DNA of 48,325 nucleotides from Isotricha intestinalis (Eukaryota > Ciliophora > Litostomatea > Vestibuliferida > Isotrichidae). A program made the position numbers and the translations under genes. Location: the NCBI GenBank assembly GCA_023807065.1, contig JAJJLU010000424.1:1-48325 (forward strand), written 5' to 3'. Below the pieces are notes generated by a model. That model made no database searches and was not told the DNA's origin. It saw only the letters and a program-made list of their open reading frames with translations. Below are positions 42,711 through 48,325 of this stretch, piece by piece; position 1 is the stretch's first letter; every line of letters begins with the position of its first letter.

Positions 42711-42901
42711 AATTACAATTATTTATTTTTATAAATTCCATTCTGAAAAAAAATATAATTGTTAAATATATATAAATATTATTAATATTAAAGTATAGTT
42801 ATATAAATTAAATAATTTAGATTTAAAGAAATCAACTTAAAAATTAATATTTGAAAAATTAAATATTGATAATTTTATTTAATATAATTAATAATAAATT
42901 A

Positions 42902-45274
42902 ATGTCAGTATCATCATCATCATCTGATGAAAATAAAGATAACAAATCAATTTTTACAGTTTCAGATAGTTCTTCTTCAAATAAAGATATTTCAAATCCA
43001 TATATTAATAATGAACAAATTTTAGTTGATTGGATAAACACAATAAGACAACCACATTGTCTTTTAGTAAGTTCTTTAACAGATGAAAATATTATTGAAA
43101 ATGGAATTGTTTTTGTAGAAATTATATCTAATTTTCTAAAAAACTTTGGTTTAGATGAATTAAATTTCAATGAACATTTAAATAAATATGAAAAATTAAA
43201 TTTAATAATTTTTTCACTTCTTGAATTAAATAAAGGTAAATATTTTAATTATGAAATGAAGCAAAAAACTATGTATTTTTATAATAAAATAAAATTAATT
43301 TTTCAAAATAAAAAAATTTTGATTGAATTTTTAGAATTTTTAAAAGAAATTTATGAAAAATATGGAATTGGGAACAATAATGATAATATTAATTATAAAA
43401 ACATTAAAAATCCTGAAAACTTAAAAAGTAATAATTTAAAGCAATTAGATGATAATGATATGAATGTTTTTCAAGATTTAAATGATAAAAATGAAGAAAA
43501 ATTAATATCTGAGAGAATTCAAAATAATTCTATGAATAATAAACTTACAAATCTAAATATTCATTTATTCAAAAAAAATAATGAGAATAAACCAATAATT
43601 CATCAATCATTTGATAATACAATTCATACTCAAATAAGAAAGAATAATCAAATAAATAAATTATATGATAATTTACTATATAGAAGTAATTCAAATAAAG
43701 AAGACTCAATAATTTCAAATTCTTCTCAAATGAATTTTGATTCAAAAAAAAATGTTTTATATCATAAAATTTTTCCATCACATAGAGTTGAAAGAAATTC
43801 TAATTATAATAAATTATATTATCCAAGTCTTTCTCCAACTCATAATATTTCAATTTCAATTTCTCCCTCTAATTTAAATAACACAAATAAATCAACAACA
43901 AATTCAAATGCAAATAATATACAATTAAATAAATTTAAAGCAAATCAAGGGGAAATAAACTTAACAGTTGGAATTATAAAAAGAAATTTATATAATAATA
44001 TTAATAATGATAAGAATGTTATTCCAATTTATCATTTTTTATTTCCTACAAAACCTATATTAGGAGTTTCTACAGAAATAAAAATTTATGAAAAATATTT
44101 AACAAAGGTTAATAAAAATTTTAAACTAAATAATGAATCTATTTTTCAACCTGAACCTATTTTACAAACTCCTATAAAAGAAGAAAGAAAAAATAAGAAA
44201 ATAAAGAAACTTTTATCAGAGGATATTCAAAATGTAATTAAAAAATGGTTAATTTCTTTAAAAATAATTTCAAGAAATGTTTCTTTTGATATTATATTAA
44301 ATTTATGTTATAATGGAATTTTATTTTGTGAAATTATGAATAGATATAATAGTTTAAAAGGAAATCCTATAATAAAGGGAATAATAAAAGATCCTTTTAC
44401 AAATCCTCAATCTGAAATTAATTTAAGAAAATTTTTTCAATCAATTAATATTAAAAGTAAATTATATTTAAAATTAAAAAATTATGAAGAATTAATTCAA
44501 CAATTAATTAATAGAAATGAAGAAATTGCTATTAAAATTTTAAATGAATTATATAATTATTATAACAAAAATACACAAAAATATATTCAAACTGAGAAAA
44601 ATAAAATTCCTATTAAATTATATATTGAAAACAATAAATATGAAGAGAATATTCCTTTGTCAAATAGAGAAAATAAATCAATTCATAATTTATTAAATTT
44701 AACAAATAACAATAATACCTTCACAAATGACATAAATTCAAAAAGTCTAAATATAAATAATAAAAATTATATGAATAATAATATTGATAAGAATAATAAA
44801 AAAAATAATAATAATAATAGTAATAATAATCTGGATAACAGTAATAAAAATAACAAAAGTTATAATAATAATATTCTCAGTAAATTTCTTAATTCTAGGA
44901 ATTATAGTCAAGATTTTAAAAAAATAGATATATATTTAAATCAAGATGAAGATAATAATAATGATAGTTTAAATCATTTTTTTGACATTGCCACATTAAA
45001 TAATGATTATTCTAAAAATCATCAATCTTATGTTTTTAATAATTTAATGAAAAGAAATCATAATTTATTATCTAAACATTCTCAAATTAATTTAAAAAAA
45101 GGATTTTTATTTAATAAATCGCGTAAATCTCAAAATACTTTTAATAAAAAAATTAATTCTCAAAGTTATAATTTAAATAAGGTAACTCCATCAAGTCCAA
45201 AATGTTTTCTTTTATTCAATGGTTCAAATATAAATATGATGAAAGATGAAACTAAAAAATTCTTAAATTATTAA
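42902..45274 (+). CDS. Protein with two calponin-homology-like domains and Asn-rich linkers
   Basis: A 790-residue protein from the ATG at 42902; the apparent TTG start 36 bp upstream is not used, since in-frame stops lie just before it. A Ser/Asp-rich head precedes a first helical domain at about 38-155 (ILVDWINTIRQP, NGIVFVEIISNFLKNFG, LNLIIFSLLELN). A second lies at about 437-560 (VIKKWLISLKII, CYNGILFCEIMNRYNSL, LRKFFQSINIKSKLYLK). Both follow the CH pattern of a Trp in helix 1, a G-x-x-x-C/V-E-I helix and a later L-x-x-F helix. CH domains bind actin or microtubules and are common in ciliate cytoskeletal proteins. The rest is Asn/Ser-rich, with poly-Asn around 44,770-44,870. The stop is TAA. 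Confidence 0.65.
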   Translation: MSVSSSSSDENKDNKSIFTVSDSSSSNKDISNPYINNEQILVDWINTIRQPHCLLVSSLTDENIIENGIVFVEIISNFLKNFGLDELNFNEHLNKYEKLNLIIFSLLELNKGKYFNYEMKQKTMYFYNKIKLIFQNKKILIEFLEFLKEIYEKYGIGNNNDNINYKNIKNPENLKSNNLKQLDDNDMNVFQDLNDKNEEKLISERIQNNSMNNKLTNLNIHLFKKNNENKPIIHQSFDNTIHTQIRKNNQINKLYDNLLYRSNSNKEDSIISNSSQMNFDSKKNVLYHKIFPSHRVERNSNYNKLYYPSLSPTHNISISISPSNLNNTNKSTTNSNANNIQLNKFKANQGEINLTVGIIKRNLYNNINNDKNVIPIYHFLFPTKPILGVSTEIKIYEKYLTKVNKNFKLNNESIFQPEPILQTPIKEERKNKKIKKLLSEDIQNVIKKWLISLKIISRNVSFDIILNLCYNGILFCEIMNRYNSLKGNPIIKGIIKDPFTNPQSEINLRKFFQSINIKSKLYLKLKNYEELIQQLINRNEEIAIKILNELYNYYNKNTQKYIQTEKNKIPIKLYIENNKYEENIPLSNRENKSIHNLLNLTNNNNTFTNDINSKSLNINNKNYMNNNIDKNNKKNNNNNSNNNLDNSNKNNKSYNNNILSKFLNSRNYSQDFKKIDIYLNQDEDNNNDSLNHFFDIATLNNDYSKNHQSYVFNNLMKRNHNLLSKHSQINLKKGFLFNKSRKSQNTFNKKINSQSYNLNKVTPSSPKCFLLFNGSNINMMKDETKKFLNY
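44762..44865 (+). repeat. AAT-rich codon repeat encoding poly-Asn
   Basis: A run of AAT/AAC codons interrupted by AAA, AGT and GAT, inside the CH-domain gene. It is translated as Asn-rich low-complexity sequence and is typical of A/T-driven protists. Edges are approximate. Confidence 0.6.
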
Positions 45275-45686
45275 AGAAAACTTATTGTAAATTTTTATTC
45301 TTTAAATTTCTGTTTTTTTGAATTAATTTTTTATTTTTCTTATAAATAACATTTATGATTTATTTTATTTTCAAGATATTATATCCTAATAAGTTATATT
45401 AATAATTTGAATTATTTTTTCGGTATTTTTGACTTTTAATTTTTTATAATTTTTATTTTCATAATCAAAATCCAAAGATAAAATAATTATAATACCCTTT
45501 TAAAAAAGTTTAAATAAATAAAATCTGAGATTTTAAGAAGTATTCAAAAGAAGGATTAAAACTTTTTATTAACTAATAAGGATTCAATTTAGATTTTAAA
45601 TTTATTATTTTTATTTTTTTTTTAATTATTATTTAATTAATATTTATTGACCTAAAATAATAAAAAATTAAAAGTTATATAAAAAA
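45275..45686. other. Intergenic region
   Basis: About 410 bp of A/T-rich DNA upstream of the small secreted-protein gene; presumably its promoter. No distinctive motif visible. Confidence 0.4.
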
Positions 45687-45932
45687 ATGAAAGCTATCTT
45701 TGCAATCTTATTTTCTTTCTTAATTCTTTCTGTTCAAACAGTTAAATTTCCTCAAGTAAAATCAGGTAGTGTTGACCAATTCCTTGATTGTCTTCTTCAA
45801 AATGATCAATTTGTTTATGATTTTCAAGCTCTTTTAGGTTTAGCTGTTCAAAAAAATTGGGAGGGACTTAAAGTGGCATTTTTATATCTTTATCCTGAAA
45901 TGTTAGAAGGTATTAAAGCTTGTCTTCAATAA
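45687..45932 (+). CDS. Small secreted protein with two cysteines
   Basis: An 81-residue protein. Residues 1-18 (MKAIFAILFSFLILSVQT) are a clear signal peptide: basic residue, hydrophobic core, then a polar end. The mature part of about 63 residues is predicted helical and has exactly two cysteines, Cys35 and Cys79, which could form one disulfide linking its ends (FLDCLLQND and the final ACLQ). The sequence between is amphipathic (FQALLGLAVQKNWEGLKVAFLYLYPEMLEGIK). Codons are less A/T-skewed than in neighbours, with frequent CTT and GCT, suggesting high expression. I recognise no family. Candidates include a secretory-granule, lysosomal saposin-like or surface peptide; no toxin signature is visible. 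The start ATG sits in an A-rich context and the stop is TAA. Confidence 0.7.
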   Translation: MKAIFAILFSFLILSVQTVKFPQVKSGSVDQFLDCLLQNDQFVYDFQALLGLAVQKNWEGLKVAFLYLYPEMLEGIKACLQ

Positions 45933-47177
45933 AAATAAAAAAATTTAGATTTATATTTTTGATATTAGTTTTAACTAAATTATCTTTCAAAATTTAATTT
46001 TTTTTTTTTTGATTTGATTTTTTTTTTTTAATTATTTTTTAAGAATGAATTTTGTAATCCTTTTTGAGAGAAATTTAAGTTCTAAATAATTGGCTGTTTT
46101 ATAGTAAACAAGATTATAAATCTTTTAAAATTGGATATATTAAATATAAGTTTTCTTAGTAAATTATCTATTCTTAATTTCTTTCAATAATTTTGTGTTT
46201 GAAGATTTTTTGATATTAATAACGTATTATTATTTATATATTCAATTTATTTTCGAACTTAATTTCATTTAGATTATTCTTTCAAAAAATTTTAATTAAT
46301 AGAAATTTTTTATTTTAGCTTGAAAATAAAAAAAATATATTTAAAGATAATTGATTATAGAAATTTAAATATAATAAATTAAATTATCGTTATATGATAT
46401 GTAAATATTAATTTTTTATGTAAATATTTTTTAAATGTTTATTTCAAACTTTATTTATACAAATAATAATTAAAATTAAGTATATTCAGGAATTCCAGAA
46501 AAAATTAAGAATTTATTGAAAACATACTTTTTAAGATTGAAAAAAAAGAATAATTTCTTCATTTAAATACTTCCTTTTTTTATTATGAAATTTACATAAA
46601 TTTAGGCACTTTAACTCTACTAATTTTAATATATTGAAAAATAAAACTATTTGTAAATTATGATATTAATAATAATTCAAAGAATGTTTATTAAAATATT
46701 TTTTATTTAGATGAAATAATAATTTTATTTTAAAAAGAAATATTGTCTTTTATTTAGAAAAATAAATTAAAATTTAGTATTTTTAAATTTTTTATATTTT
46801 CTATATTTATATATCAATTTTCAACATATCTATAAAACGAATAATTAATTTTTAATCAAATTATATTTAAACTTTAAATAATATATAGAGTTAAACTTTA
46901 AAATTAAAAATCACCAATTATTTTCAGTAATTTCTATTATTTCTACATAAATAAAAAAATTTTAACTTTAGAGCTATAAGTTTTAAAATTAAATTATAAT
47001 CACATATCATATCTATCTTTTTCTATAATATATATTCATTCAATCTTTAAATTTTTTATATAATACAATTCAATTAATTAAAAAATTCCCTAACTACATA
47101 CTCTACCTTAAATTTTATATCTTTTTTATTTATATTTAAACAGATATTATTAAAGAATATTTATTTATAATCATATT
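45933..47177. other. Gene-free subtelomeric stretch
   Basis: About 1.25 kb between convergent 3' ends. It is A/T-rich, with long T runs near 45,995-46,035, and stops in every frame. Unlike the two decayed regions it shows no protein-like runs. No RNA gene, repeat or origin can be supported. Confidence 0.5.
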
Positions 47178-48017
47178 TTAAAATAAACTTTGTCGTTCTA
47201 TATATTTTTTAGCTTCATTTATAATTTGTTTTCCATATGAAAATTTGGAAATCTCATTTAAATTTTGAATTAATTCTACATTTAATTGTTTTGATATATA
47301 TTCGACACCTTTTTCATATAATGCTATAATAATTTGAGATGAAAAAGGATTACTACAATAGAATTTAAATTTCTGTAAAATGAAATAAAGAATAATATTA
47401 ATTATTCTAATTTCATTGAAAGAAATTAATAATAAAACTAATTTATGTCCTTTTTCATCTAAAATTAATTCATTTGTTCTTTTTAAAATCTTATTTATTA
47501 AATTAGATTTTTTTTCAAATGAAATTACTTCGAATAATTTATTAAATAAAACCAAATTTTCTTCATCTTTAACAAAACGGATAATATTTGAATTAATTTT
47601 TTGAAAAATTAAATTAAATAATTCCTCATCTGTTTTACATAAATTAATAATAGATAAAATATTTAATAATAAATCTTTTTCTTCCTGAAAGATGTTACAT
47701 ATTAATTCTTTTTTTTCATCATAATCAAGTTCTTTAAAATTATCTTTGGATATTAAATTTTTTTTATTTTTAATAGTTAAATCATTTTCATTATTTTCTT
47801 CTATCAAAAAAGAATTTTCAGATAAAAAAGATTCACTTTTATTGATTAAAAGAAAATTATCTTCGATTGATAAGGATAAATTTTGATTTAAAGGTTGAAA
47901 ATCTTGAAGAGAAAAAGGAGAAACATATGTCATTTCATTCATTGATTTAAATTTAGTTGGTCTTTGATTTTTTTGATTACTTTTTTTTGCTAAATTTTTC
48001 CACCAATAAATAATCAT
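47178..48017 (-). CDS. Putative Pumilio-like (PUF) repeat protein
   Basis: A 279-residue protein. The first 100 residues are disordered and charged. Residues 105-275 form helical repeats with PUF-like spacing of about 36 residues: LIFQKINSNIIRFVKDEEN, LINKILKRTNELILDEKGHK, VLLLISFNEIRIINIILYF, SNPFSSQIIIALYEKG and FSYGKQIINEAKKYIE. The pattern of a short F/Y-S/G-x-x-I helix after each turn recalls PUF RNA-binding repeats that repress or stabilise mRNAs. Only about four to five units are visible, against eight in classical PUF proteins, and the base-contacting triplets are not conserved well enough to read. Armadillo/HEAT is the alternative. It is the last gene before the telomere, with its 5' end about 275 bp from it. 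Confidence 0.5.
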   Translation of the reverse strand: MIIYWWKNLAKKSNQKNQRPTKFKSMNEMTYVSPFSLQDFQPLNQNLSLSIEDNFLLINKSESFLSENSFLIEENNENDLTIKNKKNLISKDNFKELDYDEKKELICNIFQEEKDLLLNILSIINLCKTDEELFNLIFQKINSNIIRFVKDEENLVLFNKLFEVISFEKKSNLINKILKRTNELILDEKGHKLVLLLISFNEIRIINIILYFILQKFKFYCSNPFSSQIIIALYEKGVEYISKQLNVELIQNLNEISKFSYGKQIINEAKKYIERQSLF

Positions 48018-48293
48018 TTTTCTGATTTATTGAATTTATAAAAGAATTAATTATGAAATATACACATATATATTAAATTTTTTGATTATATAACTCTTTA
48101 TATATGTTTTATTATTTATTTATTAATTGTTTTTTATTTTTATGAAAATAATAATTTTTTGAATGACTAAACCCTTCAAAATCTTTTGTTTTAAATGAAT
48201 AATTTATTTAATATAAATAATATTTATTAAAAATTTAATTAATTTATTTATACTTTTTTAATATGAAAATATCTTAAAATTTATCTTTTTTTT

Positions 48294-48325
48294 GGGGATT
48301 GGGGATTGGGGATTGGGGATTGGGG
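48294..48325 (+). repeat. Telomere repeat array, (GGGGATT)n
   Basis: Four full copies of the heptamer GGGGATT plus a terminal GGGG run to the last base, with the G-rich strand 5'->3' toward the end, as at a right-hand chromosome terminus. The G4 block resembles the G4T2 and G4T4 ciliate telomeres, but the 7-bp unit with an A is different. The array is short and may be truncated by assembly. Confidence 0.93.

Noticed and set aside
45995..46035. Long T runs as a replication origin or matrix attachment site
   Set aside because: Similar runs occur in nearly every spacer in the window, so there is nothing specific to this place.
1..48325. CRISPR arrays, insertion sequences, rRNA genes, viral genes, bacterial operons and ribosome binding sites
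   Set aside because: None is visible; short A/T repeats and T runs are explained by composition, and the window is eukaryotic.

Overview
The window looks like the right-hand end of a macronuclear chromosome from a ciliate. Three things support this. The last 32 bases are a G-rich telomere array of the heptamer GGGGATT, running 3' outward. Base composition is extremely A+T rich, with A/T-only intergenic DNA. The gene set is typical of ciliates: a calmodulin-domain protein kinase, NIMA- and SNF1-type kinases with Asn-rich tails, a GPCR fused to a phosphatidylinositol phosphate kinase, and two giant PAS-containing multi-membrane proteins of the TmcB ('tiny macrocysts') type. The code is standard: of 22 genes called, 20 end in TAA, 2 in TGA and none in TAG, and no in-frame stop has to be read as sense. 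Introns are very rare and tiny; I can support only three, of 29, 31 and 32 nt, all GT..AG and all in the two TmcB-like paralogs. A bacterial-looking flavodoxin hints at an anaerobic host. Standard code, very high A+T and an anaerobic-type gene together fit a litostome such as a rumen entodiniomorph, but that placement is inference. The left edge has no telomere, so the chromosome continues leftward.

Layout. Positions 1-9.3 kb hold a DUF21/CBS (CNNM/CorC-like) membrane protein, a NEK kinase, an armadillo protein resembling ARMC8/Gid5, a LAMTOR3-like roadblock protein and a very small bZIP with a transmembrane tail. Positions 9.3-10.3 kb hold decayed coding-like DNA. Positions 10.3-29.2 kb are framed by two divergently oriented TmcB-like paralogs (1,756 and 1,754 aa after splicing). 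Between them lie the flavodoxin, a CDPK, a coiled-coil protein, a TruA/PUS1 pseudouridine synthase and about 1.5 kb of broken coding-like DNA. Positions 29.8-36 kb hold a SNF1/AMPK-like kinase, an AMMECR1-domain protein, an EF-hand protein and a coiled-coil protein.

Positions 36.3-45.3 kb are compact: a C2/membrane-hairpin/DysF protein, an unknown protein, an RBR E3 ligase starting 51 bp away from it on the other strand, the GPCR-PIPK fusion and a protein with two calponin-homology-like domains. Positions 45.7-48.3 kb hold a small secreted protein, 1.2 kb of empty DNA, a weak Pumilio-like protein and the telomere.

Functionally the window is rich in signalling (three protein kinases, a lipid-kinase receptor, two PAS membrane proteins, Ca2+ sensors) and in membrane or endolysosomal functions (LAMTOR3-like, DysF, CNNM-like). 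There are no operons and I see no sign that neighbours form one pathway. I found no rRNA, tRNA, CRISPR, insertion sequence or virus.
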